In this document: in pieces, positions 34,590-46,489 of the stretch
How the letters are laid out: the number at the start of each line of letters is the position of its first letter
Numbering within the stretch: the first letter of the stretch is position 1
Assembly: GCF_035046485.1 (NCBI RefSeq)
Contig: NC_085138.1
Span: forward strand, 47,837,464 to 47,901,463
Direction: 5' to 3'
From: Aedes albopictus
Lineage: Eukaryota > Arthropoda > Insecta > Diptera > Culicidae
Length of the DNA: 64,000 nucleotides
Translations under genes and position numbers: made by a program
Notes under the pieces: model-generated
What the model saw: only the letters and a program-made list of their open reading frames with translations
What the model was told of the DNA's origin: nothing
The model's database searches: none

Positions 34590-35330
34590 TGACCCTTCGG
34601 CATATACAGCGATATGCTTTTGTTCGACTCGGCGGGAAAGGTCATCGAGAGGATCATCCTCAACCTCAACAGACTGTTGAGGTACATAAAGAGTGTGGAT
34701 GGTCTCTCGAGTGACCAGTTCGGCTTCCAGAAGGGGAGGTTGATCGTGAACGCTATCTTGTTGCTTACTGCCGAGAAAGCTTTCCACCGTAAGAGGTAGG
34801 GAATTCGCTACTATGCAGTAGTGACCCTCGGCATAAGAAATGCCATCAATAGCATCAGTTGAGCAGCTATTGACAGAGCGATCCTAAATCTTGGTATACT
34901 CGAGTGTGTGCACGAATCTTGGAAGTCACTTCCAGAATCGAGTTTTGGTATACGACACAGAGGTGGGTCGCATGTGCTGCACACAACCTCAGGAGATCCT
35001 CATAGTTACATCCGGTATTATGATGATAATCATCGACGGTGTATTGAGGTTAAAGTTCCCGGTGGGTGTGGCAATCGTCGGCTTTCGTGACAATGCTATG
35101 GTGAATCGATCGAAGAAGTGGAGCTGACTACTGCCCACTCGATTGCGGTTGTGAAGGAGTGGATGAGCTCCAGAGTCCAGAATATGTACTAGAATTGGCC
35201 TGCCTCAAAATTGATGTGGTTGTCACGAGCAACAGGAAATCGGAGCAGCAGACAATGACTAGGGCAGGTGATGGCCTTATCACATCAAAGCGAACCATCA
35301 AAAACTTGGAGGAGGTGGACTAGAGGAGTG
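34590..35330 (+). pseudogene. R1-clade-like LINE reverse transcriptase relic
   Basis: Segments in shifting plus-strand frames read LLFDSAGKVIERIILNLNRL, SDQFGFQKGRLIVNAI, LRLKFPVGVAIVGF (where the catalytic FADD is degraded to FRDN) and SKRTIKNLE. These follow the order of R1-type reverse transcriptases. Several frameshifts and stops make it inactive. It is truncated at both ends and abuts the next LINE relic. Confidence 0.65.
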
Positions 35331-35639
35331 ACTAGTTCAGACGCAATCAAGATATAGTCCAAGGGTTCGAGGTTGGCTACACACATCATACCGGTGCTAA
35401 GCGGTCGACTCTTCGGTCGGCGGTTCGAATAAGTGGCTATGCGGAGACATCCTGGTATCGTCGGTCTATTGGGTTGCAACCGAGCATGAAAAACCACCAT
35501 TTGAGGAGTTGGAGCTCAAGGTAAAATATCTCCTGAGCGAGCAGCGGCGCTTGAGCCAAGCTATTTAGCACTGTACTTGGAGTAAATGCCAATGCAGCAG
35601 CTTCCGGGAATGAAAGCACACCCATAATGGAGACAAGAG

Positions 35640-38600
35640 CAAGACAAAACAGAAGAATGCGATCGCCCGAGGAGGGAGCCCCTACTGGAGCTGGTCCTGG
35701 AACGGGACAGAGCGAGCGGCCAGCGGCTTGAAGAGGAAGTGGTGCAAGAGCGGCCTTCCAGTCAACGGGCACAGTCCGTAACACGAACGCAAAGCAGAAA
35801 CGGCAGCAATAACAATCACCAAGGCCATGCTGCACCTGCCAATGTTGCTGTGGCTGATCGACGTCAGTCACTCACGTTAGCAGGCGGCCGACGGCAGCGG
35901 ATCATGTGGACGAGGGAGATGAATATGTACGTGATTCGATGCTATTTTGTCTGCACGAGGATGGAGACGGACATGTCCGGCAGATCAGGGATGCTGGAAA
36001 TGTTCAACAAAAGATTCCCTCGCTTTGCGAACCAGCTTGACTTGAACAAGCTGTACACACGACAGCGAGCAATTATGTCTCAAAATATGCTCACAGCTGC
36101 AGAAGTGGAGAGGAGAGGACAAGATCCAGCTATACGTCGAGAAGGAGTTCTGAGGGGCTGGTTGCATCGAACGCGAGTGAGAGTCTGGATTCGACTGTAC
36201 CCACTGCTCCTGGACCTACAGCGGTTATACAACGACAGCTACTACGAGATGAACTAGCGCTCCACTTGGCCACAGCAGTCACGCAGTTCCGTGGGACAGA
36301 CCCCATGTCGCGGCACCGAATACCAAAGCTACGGAATTCCTATCAGTTGACAAGTGCAGTAAGCATCCTAAACCAGGATATTCTGCCAAAGTAGTTGGAG
36401 GCCGTACAGAACCTCGAGGATCTGCAGTTTACGGTGTATTCAGCTGCGGTGGCTGTTGTCAAGACGCTGGGATAACGAACGCGCCCACAATGAGACGGTG
36501 AAGGACGCACACGCCCCAGCACACAAAAACCCGCGTGGATGCGACGTTTGGAGAACCAGATCGCTACATTGCGGATCAAGATTGGTCGATTAACACAGTA
36601 CAAACAGGGGAATCGATCAACGAAGCTAGTTCATTATGTTGCTGAAATTGTGAAGCCCGCAGAACTTCGAGATCTCACAGAAGTCAACATTACGGAGATC
36701 TTCGACACCCATGTACAGCGGTTGAGTGCTCTTGCTAAACGATTGCGGCGTTATGGAGAATGTTCGAAGCGGAAAGAAAAAAAACGGATGTTCAACATTA
36801 ACGAAAGGGAGTTCTACAACTACATCCGAAACCACAAGCCTGATTATGGACAAGGCCTTCCGGAGATTGGCGACGTCACACCGTTCTGGGTCAATCTATG
36901 GGAGATCCTTGTCCAGCACAGCGACGATGGGATGTGGTTAGCAGAAGAAGAGCGACAGTGTAATGGAGTTTGAGTCATGACCGCGGTCGTAGAAACCGCC
37001 CGGGATATACGTGAGGCTACCCGGTATACCAGAAATTGGGCTGCACCAGGACCCGATTTCGTGCACAATTTTTGGTACGACGATTCACGGGCGGATGGCG
37101 GAATGCTTCAACATGGTGCTAGAAGACCTCACGCAGCTACCAGAGTTCATTACCAGGGGTATCACTTATCTTCTGCCGAAGGACCAAAACACAGCTGACC
37201 CAGCAGAGTACAGACCAATAACGTGCCTTCAAGTCTGTACGAAGCGCTGTTGTCGGTAATAGCGAGGAGGATACAAGCACACTGCGATGCCAACAACGTG
37301 ATGACCGAGGAACAAAAACCCCCTCAGCAGAGCACTCAACCAATACAACTATGGCTACCAACTGAAAAGTGAGGGAAGGAGTACAAGAATAACCCATACC
37401 TTCTTTATGGACGACCTGCCGCTGTTTGCGGAATCAGTAGGTACAGAGGCTACATCAACTGTTGCTGCATGTGACGGTGTTCAGCAACGACATCCGGATG
37501 GAGTTTGGAATTGACAAGTAGTCAAGTAGTGGACGCCAGCTGTTTCCGCGTCAACAAACAGGAGGAGATTCGGAATATGGTTGAAGGCGAAGCGTACAAA
37601 TACCTCGGCTTCCTGCAACTGAGAGGTATTTGCCACATAGCGATCAAGAAGGAACTGCAGGACAAGTTCATGCATCGTGTTAACTGTGTTCTGAGGAGAT
37701 TTCTGTCAGCCGTCAACAAGGTGAAGGCGATCAACACGTTTGCTGTGCCCCTGTTGACCAACATCTTTGGGGTGGCAAAGTGGACCAAGACTGACCTCAA
37801 GGTGTTAGAACGAGCAGTACGAGTGGGAGTGGTGTTCACCAAGCACCTCATGCGCCATCCAAAGTCGTCCATCGAGAGAGTTATCCTGCCACGCGCAGTA
37901 GGAGGAAGAGGCGTCACCAATATCCAGATACTATGTGAAAGCCAGAACCGTCATGAAATGTATCGCACTGTTTGTGATGCTGACCACGGTTACAGCGCCC
38001 TGCATCTGGCGCAGGAGGATTACCAGCTGAACTGCGACATCAAGACCGTTGACGAGATGATCGTAGCGTGGAAGCAGAAGGAGTTTCATGGGACGCACCC
38101 CTCATCAACTGGAGCTCGAGCACATCGATAAGGCGGTGTCGAACGCGTAGCTGGTGCGGGGTGACCTCTTCTCGGAAACAGAATATTTCATGGTTGCCGG
38201 CCTTGGATGGTAATTGCGATGAAGAACTATCGACGGTACATATTGCACGAAGACGTGGAGGACCGCTGCAGGAAGTGCTATTCTGTAGGAGAAACGATCG
38301 AGCATGTCGTTGCAGGCTGTTCAGTGCTAGCTGGATCTGCCTACCTCGATCGTCACAACGAAGTTGCCAAGATTGTGCACCAACAGCTTGCTTTAAAGCA
38401 CAACTTGGTCGACAGATGTGTACCTTACTACAAGTACCGGCCAGACCCGGTTCTGGAAAATAGTTGCATAAAGCTGTACTGGGATCGCGAGATCATTACG
38501 GACGTCCTCATTCGTTCCAACCGGCCCGACATTGTGGTTTACAACAAAAGGATGAAGCGGGTAACCCTCATCGACATCGCTGTACCGTTAGACCATAATG

Positions 38601-38998
38601 TCCAATCAACGTTCTCCGGCAAGATAACCAAGTACCACGACCTAGCGGAGGAGTTGAAGCAGATGTGGCACTTGGAGGACGTCCGTATAGTTCCGGTTGT
38701 CCTCTCGGCAACCGGAGTTGTCCTTAAATCTCTCCTAAGGTCCTTAGACGAGCTGGAATTAAGAAAGGATCTGAACAGCATCCTGAAAGCGGTGATTCTT
38801 GGAACCTGTAGTACAGTTAGGCGGTTCCTGAATCATCACAACTGACATCCGAAGCCGACTCATTAGGATAAGCATAAGCAAACCGGCTAATGAGATCCAC
38901 AGAGCCTAATCCCCTTTGACATTCCGATTGCCCGGGGTAGGTGAAAGTTTCCAGCAATTTATGCTGAGAAGTGCCAAAATTCTATAATAATAATAAAT
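35640..38998 (+). pseudogene. LINE with restriction-like endonuclease (R2/R4-type), decayed
   Basis: Parts in order are: an N-terminal Myb-like region at 35880-36257 (MWTREMNMYVIRCYF, RMETDMSGRSGML); a linker at 36539-36973 (AKRLRRYGECSKRKEKKRMF); the reverse transcriptase start in two frames at 36977-37250 (TRNWAAPGPDFVHNFW, TRGITYLLPKDQNTADPAEY, RPITCLQ); and FFMDDLPLFAES near 37398, where the usual catalytic DD is kept. The thumb region follows at 37505-38130. Last is a C-terminal frame at 38207-38845 with a CX2CX7HX4C knuckle (CRKCYSVGETIEHVVAGC) and a PD-(D/E)XK-like stretch, NRPDIVVYN then LIDIAVPL. The segment between about 37260 and 37330 is deleted and the frame shifts at least four times. 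The 3' end is marked by ATAATAATAA at 38986-38998. It cannot make active protein. Confidence 0.75.
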
Positions 38999-40180
38999 AT
39001 ATGTAGCACAAACATGATTTTAAAATATATTGTTTAACATACAATAAAGCTGATACAAATTTTATTTTGACTTTTTGTCTCCCCCCCCCCCCCTCTTCAA
39101 AAGTTTTTGGCTGGATTTTGCATTTTGAGGGGGTAAATAAAAAAATATTTATCAAAATTTCGGGTCTTGCTCAAAATTCTTTGACAAATCCGATGAGTTT
39201 TTAATATTTTTCAAATTAAATGCTTTATTATTTTTATCCCCAGTCGACCAGTCGAAGAGGGGTGGGACAAAAAGTGAAATAAATATTTGTAACGGCCTAA
39301 TGCAGTTTTTTTTTTCAAATGCAGGCAATCAATGCATTTGCATAACAACTCAATGAAAATGAGAGCGATACTAATTTAGATACATTGTTTTTACTATTTG
39401 AATACCGGTTTTGCCACAGTAGTGTCAAATAATAGGCTTTTAAAGTCTTCCGCTAAGCATATTTTAGCTTTTAAAATGTTTTTTTTTTCAAGCTCCAAGG
39501 GTACGATACCTCCTAAAAATTTGGGAACACTGTGTTAACCTAAGAGTCTTCGTCGCTAGTAAAAAAAGAGGTGAGTTAGTGAACGGGTAGGTTGGCGATT
39601 AAGTTAAATGAATGAGTCAATAAGTGAGAAAGTTTATGAGTAAATTAGACAGTAAGGTTATCAATAAATAAATAAATTGGGAAGTTTGTTAGTTAATGAA
39701 TAAGTGTGTTAATAAATGAGCTAAAACGCGAATAATAAAAACTCATTTTTGTAATTTTGATGCAAAGTGGTTATTTAACTTTGTACACTTCACACTTTCA
39801 CAGTACCCCAATTTTTAGTTTGGCAAAGCTTTAAATCCCACCCTGTCCAGTTGATGACCATCGACAACCAGCATAAACTTCATCATTATCAAATTTGCAG
39901 GTGGCAGTTCGTTTCCTGCACCAATTTTTGTAACAAGTCCTTTCCTTTACAAACCACCCTTCAGAAAAAATGAGCTCCTGTTGTTCCTCTGCGGATTTTT
40001 CAAACCAAACCAAACCAACCAAACCGTCTCTCTGTGTCATCATCGTCATAATTTTTTTTTTCCGAACCCACAACCAACAACGGCAGTTACTATTCCTGAT
40101 AGACCGTCGTCACGTGGTCTATCAGTTGGTCCATTTTTTCGCTATTGATGTCCCACTTGAACGATGCATTGAAACTGTAC
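38999..40180. other. AT-rich stretch without recognised genes
   Basis: It contains a C run at about 39083-39093 and short tracts such as GAATGAGTCAATAAGTGAG at 39590-39740 with a loose tandem rhythm. Nothing else is identifiable. Confidence 0.3.
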
Positions 40181-40189
40181 CTATTTATG

Positions 40190-40690
40190 GGCCATACTCA
40201 GGCCGTTTCTCCACTTATCCCATCTCATTATCCTCACTGTCGAGTTCTACAGGAAAAGAAAAGCTCGCGAGTCGCGGTTACGACAAGGAGCAGTTGAAGG
40301 TGGGGTGACAAAGAACGTTCTTGGATTGCCTTGCCTCCACCCATCGAAACCCCCACTTCGAGAGGTTGGATTGGGTGGCGGTGGTGGTGGTGGGTTTGCT
40401 TCTTTGAGCCATCATCAACAGCAGCAGTGGCACTCCGGGAACAACAATGAGGATCAAGGACGCGTCGCATCAACCTCAGCATCATCATCGTCTTCGTCGT
40501 TGTCGTCGTCATCGGGAAGCCGCTACCGGCAACGCATTTGGCCACCGAAGATGCGCAACCAGAATCTATTTAAACCCACTCGGTGCCGCCCAGCTGCTTA
40601 GTTATAATTTTAAACTCGCGCGCGTCGGATCGGGAACAACGGGAACACAAGACACGAACCTTGTTTGGAGCAATATGGAAGAAGCGGTGT
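40190..40690 (+). promoter_or_regulatory. GC-rich segment, candidate promoter and first exon
   Basis: This 0.5-kb stretch is distinctly GC- and CpG-richer than its surroundings. It contains GGTGGCGGTGGTGGTGGTGG, CAGCAGCAG and TCGTCGTTGTCGTCG triplet tracts of the kind found in insect 5' UTRs. TATTTAAA at 40567-40574 could be a TATA-like box. Near its end AATATGGAAGAAGCGGT (ATG at about 40675) with A at -3 and G at +4 is followed directly by GTGAGTTT, a perfect donor. That would make a five-codon first coding exon. No downstream exon can be paired to it in the window, so this is tentative. Confidence 0.3.
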
Positions 40691-41306
40691 GAGTTTTTGT
40701 GTTTGGAAAAGTTCAGTGGAGTAGTGGCGCACAAGAAGGATATTTAGGAATTATAATGAGCTGCAACACTAATTGGAATTGAGAAATTTTAGTGAGGATG
40801 TTCAAAAATTACTGAAGGGTAATTTATACATGACAGTGGATAAATCAATGAATGCTCGAAGCATTAGTTAGTGGAACACATTACAGCCCTTAGTCTGGAT
40901 TAACTGGCATATCAATTGTTCAAATATCAACGGGAAAATTTAACAATTTGTAAGTAACTGTCACATGACGTTGAAAAAATCCATAATTGTGCAAATCGAG
41001 ATACTGTCATATGTCAAGACTCGAAATACCGTGATAAAAAAACTCATGGAATACCGTGACCAGAAAAAAAGTGGGAACTCCTTATTTTTAACATCTGGTT
41101 CTCAGCCTATGAACCGATTTTCTATTATTACCCAACTTCTGTACTTGATTTTATACAAAATTCATGTTTTAAGACTGCTCAATAACCTGGGACACGGTTA
41201 TATGGAACAAATTAGAAATGGGAAAACTCTCGTCCCTGTATACTTCCAGTTCCATTTTGCCCCCATATTAAATGTGCAAAATTTCAGCTCGATCAAAGAC
41301 ACTATA

Positions 41307-42580
41307 AGGACTGTTCAATTTATAAAACGGACAACTTTCTTGTGCGATATCTTTTTTATTTTTCAATAAAATCTTTATCAGTTTTTTGCATAACTTTCTA
41401 TAGCTATTCTCAAATGTAGGAAAAATGTAACATTAAGCAAAATGTTCTTTATTGTGTAACTGAAACGGTTTTCTTGAAGCATCAATAAAAACTCATTACT
41501 CAAAATTCGACATAACTTTCCAGATACTTAACATGCACATTTTCATGAAGTTTTCAATGCATTGGAATCTTATACTATCCTACTAAAGGTAAAGCTGAAT
41601 AGTTGGTCAGTAACAATGCACCAAGCAGTTTCCAGCTTGATATAGTGAGTTGCCTTGTTTTCATAGAAATTATTGAAAAATGTTCATTTAAGTCCTGTGT
41701 TGCAATAGCATCACGGATTCGACTAAAAAATTGTCCAGAGTAGTAGAATATTGTGCTCTGAATGATACAGAAGAAAAATTGACTTTTTATTGCATTTTTC
41801 ATCAAAATTTTAATCCATAAAGATGGTCTTATTAAAAAACTACATACTTTTTGCTCCATTGATGCAGATTTTCGACTCTAGCGAATCTTGTTGTTATTTA
41901 TTTTCAACAAAGTTGGTCCTATGCTATTGTACACCTTATTTAATAATAGTCGGATGCAAAGTTTTTATTTCCAACATCATTGTTATGCAAAATTTGCATT
42001 AGGTTGCATTGTTATTTGGAAGAACCTTCAAAGAATGAAACTGTTTTGATTACTGTGTCTGTAATAGTTCACAGTAACCAAACCAGCAATGCTATTAAGA
42101 AGCAGTTTTCTGCATTTAAAACCACATCATTCCCACTTTCGACTGGATGCATAAAAAAATTGATTATTTAATATTTTCATGCCCTTTTTGCTTTACAATT
42201 GAATTTTAGTCAAAAAATCGAATCTCACTTGAGACTTTGATAACTCAAAACTTAATTTTCCAATTGAGTTTAAATTTTGCCAGAATGTTTATTATTCATG
42301 CTGCTACAGCATGGCACATACTTTTCTAGTATTAAAAACGATATATCATATGTGAACAGTGATTTTATATATATTTTCAATTTTCAGCAATCGAAAAATT
42401 CACCTCATTTAACACGTGGCCGATTTTCTATAAAATAGAACAAGTTTTATTCGATTCAAAAATGATTACTATAATGAAAAATGATGTACTGAACAACGAA
42501 GCAAGGGTGGTTAAATTTGAACAACGCGTCTTCTTTTTATAGCCTTGTAAAGTTGTCCGTTTTATAAATTGAACAGTCCT
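41307..42580. mobile_element. TA-target element with perfect 32-bp TIRs
   Basis: The ends AGGACTGTTCAATTTATAAA then ACGGACAACTTT are perfect inverted repeats. They are flanked by TA at 41305-41306 and 42581-42582. The opposite arm of the surrounding palindrome reads continuously across this point (CTATATTTTAACG in the reverse complement), so it shows the site without the insertion and a TA duplication. The length is 1,274 bp with no transposase, consistent with a Tc1/mariner-type non-autonomous element. Confidence 0.85.
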
Positions 42581-43682
42581 TATTTTAGCGCCCGCTTTTT
42601 CAAATTTCCATGCGAATTAGTATGGGGAAAATTTCCTTCTGCAAAGAAAAACCGCTAGGAATCACCCCTAGATCCCTAAATATAAGTCGATGAATGATTT
42701 CTGTAGAAAACTTCATGAGGAATCGAACCTTCGAAGATCGCAAACCGAAGCGACATTCGTGGAAAAAGTTGTTAAACCTCACCCGATCGATAAAATGACG
42801 AGATTTTATTATTTATTGTAATTCCTTACATTTTAAACAGCGTTGTCATGACATTCGGTTTTCAGTCAACAAATTTTTCCACATGCTTCCACATTGGGCT
42901 GCTTCTTATTTTTCAAAAGTTGTTGAAACCTGGAATTCGTAAGCTCTTCTGGATTCAAATGACACAAAAAGAGAAACCTCTGAGTTTGAGCCAAAAATAT
43001 TGAGATTTAGAGGTCGCGCAATCACCTCAAAGTTGAATTTTCGAGCAATAAAAAGGTGTTTTCACTTCAAGTGCCATAACTTTCTCAATTTTCAACCGAT
43101 TTTCCATTTTTTTATGAATTTCTCACAAATTAAATTTCAAATAAACTCGTAGAACATTTTTTTTCCAAAGTCACGCAAAATATGAGTTTTTAAAGATTTA
43201 ATTTATTAAAAATTGCAAAAAATCGTCAATAACTCCAATGTTGCATGAAAAAAAAAACAAGTTTTAAGGCATGTTTTGGCAGTTTTTGGTAAAAAGTATC
43301 AAAATCAAAAGTATCAAATCATAAATGACTTCTTTGATGAATAGTTTGTTTGGGACAAAGATAGGCAACAGAAATATCTACAAAAGCAAGCTAAAAAAAT
43401 TGAAATCGGTCAAATGGTTGAAAAGTTATAGGACTCTAATGTCAATTTTTTTTGTAAAAAAGAAGAAAAAAATAAATTAGATCTTTTTTGCGTGACTTTG
43501 GAAAAAAAAATGTTCTACGAGTTTATTCGAAATTTAATTTGTGAGAAATTCATAGAAAAAGATTGAAAATCGGTTGCAAATTGAGAAAGCTATTGCACTT
43601 GAAGTGAAACCACTTTTTTATTACTCGAAAATTCAACTTTGAGGTGATTGCACGTCCTCTAAATCGCAATATTTTTGGCTTA

Positions 43683-44033
43683 AGGCGAAACTGGAAGCAT
43701 TTTCTCATTTTTTCGGTTTTTGATTTTTTATTAAATAACGAAGCAATATTTTCTAAATCGGTTTTCGTGCACATGTAGAGTATGGATCAAGGTATCTTCT
43801 GAATTTTTTTGAGGTGGAAAATGTTTTCCATTTTTGCAGAAACCATTTTTATGTGAAATTTTGTTCAAAAATGGTTTCTGCAAAAACGAAAAACATTTTC
43901 CACTACAAAAAAAATCAGACGATACCTTGATCCATACTCTACATGTGCACGAAAACCGATTTTGAAAATATTGCTTCGTTATTTAAAAAAAAATCAAAAA
44001 CCAAAAAGTGAGGAAATGCTTCCAGTTTCGCCT
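43683..44033. mobile_element. 351-bp palindromic TA-target MITE
   Basis: The element is a near-complete palindrome, from AGGCGAAACTGGAAGCATTT to its inverse ending CCAGTTTCGCCT. Arms are about 165 bp around a centre near 43860. TA flanks both ends (43681-43682, 44034-44035). The other arm of the host palindrome lacks it, giving an empty site. Internal blocks include GTGCACATGTAGAGTATGG and AATGGTTTCTGCAAAAA. Confidence 0.85.
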
Positions 44034-45099
44034 TAAATTCAGAGGTTTTTCTTTTTCTGTCATCTGAATCCAGAAGAGCTTACGAATTCCAGGTTTCAAC
44101 AACTTTTGAAAAATAAGCCGCAGCCTATTCCACATGCTGCTCGTGAAATGTCCAACAGCAATCATTCATCGATTTATTTTTAGGGATTAAGGGGCAACCT
44201 GTGGCGATTTTTCCTTGAAAAAGTGATTTTCCACATAGTAAATCGTATAAAAACTTAAAAGGGCTGGCGTTAAAATATAGTTTCTCCGATCGAGCTGAAA
44301 TTTAGCACAGTTGATATGGGGCCAAAATGGAACTCAAAAAGTGTACAGGAATAAAATGTGTTTTTGTGTCTCACGCTACTGCTCAGTTATGCTCCAGAAG
44401 AGCGTGAGTAATGTTCTTTGAGCGTTCTGCCAAAAACGCTTTTTAAACTCATTAGAACTCCAACATTTCTACATTTTATCGGCTGAAAGCTTCTTTCAAA
44501 AAGATCCAGAGCAATTATTAATAGTTAAGACATTTTATTTCAATGGAATGAAACACCAGTCATTGCTCAAGAATTTCTTTCGATTTGAGTTTAGAATTTT
44601 TCACCAGTATTAAAAAAACTCACGGACACCGTCTTCAGTCAGAGGCTGCCCAAGTAACCAAAAGTTCAGATAAAAGGGTATTTTATAAGCTAAGCAGCTT
44701 GTTCGAGGTCGCTCATTAGCCTTCTAAGCAGCTTCATTTTTAAGTAATTTTGGAACTTGAAAGTTCACATAAGCATGCTGGATAGCCTTCTAAGCAGCTT
44801 CTGACAGAACTTTGTCAAAATTCATGCAGAAACAAAAATGTGTTTTTCAGAATCACACCCTGTTGGTGGGGGTTTGTGATTCACGTCTGGATATTGCTAC
44901 TGATAATTATATTTTCGCATATGTCGCTGCTATTGTAGATTTGAACTGGATTCTCCTGCGTGATAGCCTACCGACTTACCGCTGCGCTGCTGAAGACACT
45001 TGACAAAGTCAAGCTAACTTCACTACTGTACAAATGTGCAAAACTAGCTGCCGACAGAAAATCGATTCAAGTTAGACTTTACCTGCTGTCCACTCAATC

Positions 45100-45179
45100 G
45101 TAGCTGTAGTACTGTGGTAGAGAATAGGGCTCTCACGCAGCGACTGTCGGTTCGAATCCGATGAGCGGCAATTTTTTTT
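45100..45179 (+). pseudogene. tRNA-like unit with T-run terminator
   Basis: It has box B GGTTCGAATCC (45149-45159) with a 5-bp T stem GTCGG/CCGAT. The box A region TAGTACTGTGGTAGAG lies at 45107-45122. An acceptor-like GTAGCTG/GAGCGGC has 5 of 7 pairs. A loop CTCACGC would give anticodon CAC (valine), but the D and anticodon stems are incomplete and the variable loop is too short. A run of nine or ten T residues follows at 45171-45180 and could stop pol III. It is probably a tRNA pseudogene or SINE head carried inside the 44649-46137 element. Confidence 0.5.
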
Positions 45180-45379
45180 TTGCTCAAGCTCAGAGATGTC
45201 CATATCCTCAGTGTGGGAAAGAGAAATAGAAAATACACCACTCACGCTGTGCATCTGAACAGGAGCCCTTCTCTTATATGTGGATCCACCACTGCGATTC
45301 GGATGCGCGCAAGCTTGGTGGGTAGAAATAAATCTCTTAGCTCCCTGAGCACTAGGCCACACAACAGTGCGGCGAGAGC

Positions 45380-45625
45380 GATTTCAAATTCTCTTCGGTG
45401 AAAGTGTAAAAAATCACCCGGGTGCGCGCTCCAGTGAGGTTTTTGCGCCAGAGTGCGCGCTGCGGTGAAACGCCGGAGAGCTCTCGCCCCGGCGTCACCA
45501 TGGTGATAATTCGGTGACTGCTGGGTGAAAACACGGGAGAGCGCCGGAGAGCGATGCGCGCGAAAGAGTGAGCCACACTCGATCCAAGGCGGACGAGCAA
45601 GAGCACACACTAGCGCTTGGTCTAC
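45380..45625. other. GC-rich segment inside TIR element
   Basis: The segment is rich in GCGCGC and repeats CGCCGGAGAGC(T/G), CGGTGAA and GGTGCGCGCT. All frames are open or nearly so on the minus strand, yet no protein family is visible. It may be captured host DNA or an internal promoter. Confidence 0.35.
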
Positions 45626-46194
45626 CTACCACCCAAAACAAGAGAAACTGGCTTCTTGGTGTGGTGAAAAATGTTCCTATCCCCAGTGTGGTCGATAAAC
45701 TGACGCCGCAGTGAATCGCTACGGTGAAATGCCATCTCTGCTCAAGCTTAGTATTCATTGATTTGATAAATGCATGTTTGTCTTTTATTTGTGTACGCTT
45801 AAACAGTTGTTTTCTGTAAAAGAAATAAATTTAATCTTCATTGAAACACAATGCTACTGAACTGAACTTCTATGAACTTGAAAGTTCCGACAAAGTTCCG
45901 ACATAGCATCTTAAGCAGCTTTAAAGTTCCGCGAAGTTCAGATAAAGTTCCGAATGGAACTTTCTGGCTGCTTAAGAGGCTAACAATTAGCCTTGCCGGA
46001 ACTTGTGACCGAAGTTCCAGCAAGGCTCATCGTTAGCCTCTTAAGCAGCCAGAAAGTTCCGTTCGGAACTTTATCTGAACTTCGCGGAACTTGAAAGTGC
46101 ATTTTGTCATGGGAAGCGGAACTTTTGGTTACTTGGGTGTACAGACTAAACGAAACGTAGTACTAGACAACGGACCCGACACACATTACGAGCA

Positions 46195-46480
46195 CCAGTG
46201 GATAAAAATAAAAATAAAACATTTCTTGCGATAAGTTTCATCACTCGGAACGAGAACCGAACCCGTGCGTTTTTTGACATCCTGTTCTGTAGAGAAGTCC
46301 CCCACAATATACAAAATCTGAATTTCTTTTTTGTAAATTTTGGGTCGAAAGTATGTAAAAATGGATACTTTGAAACTAATATTCTGCCCAACAACAACTC
46401 AGCAGTGCGAGATTCGGACGTAGTCATAGGGTCGGCGCGCTACCGGGCAACCGGAGGGGCTTCGCGGATCTATTAGGACG
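46195..46480 (-). repeat. Possible SINE with tRNA-like ends
   Basis: On the minus strand TTGCCCGGTAGCGCGCCGAC resembles an A-box and anticodon region, and ACGGGTTCGGTTCTCGTTCC resembles box B. They are separated by about 140 bp, so something is inserted or the similarity is partial. Confidence 0.35.
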
Positions 46481-46489
46481 CTCAAATTT

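Larger units (their letters stand above)
41230..44355. mobile_element. Large foldback element containing two later insertions
   Basis: The outer blocks GTTCCATTTTGCCCCCATAT (41249) and ATATGGGGCCAAAATGGAAC (44317) are inverted copies. Pairing continues inward through AAATTTCAGCTCGATC, GTCGATGAATGATT, AGAAACCTCTGAG, CAATTTTCAACCGATTTTC and TTCCAAAGTCACGCAAAA. The centre near 43205-43465 is unpaired. Removing the inserts at 41307-42580 and 43683-44033 leaves an element of about 1.5 kb with arms of about 600 bp. It is non-coding. Confidence 0.75.
44649..46137. mobile_element. 1.49-kb TIR element with CCCAAGTAACC ends
   Basis: CCCAAGTAACCAAAAGTTC (44649-44667) is perfectly inverted at 46119-46137. 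A strong internal hairpin lies at about 45900-46100, with repeated AAGTTCCG and CTTAAGCAGC words and a centre near 45998. Related words occur near 44690-44800. The interior carries a tRNA-like unit and a GC-rich segment unlike the rest. The same CCCAAGTAAC end is seen at 55714-55853. No transposase frame. Confidence 0.7.

Noticed and set aside
45100..45170. Functional tRNA-Val(CAC)
   Set aside because: The D and anticodon stems do not close and the variable loop is too short, so I list it as a pseudogene or SINE head.
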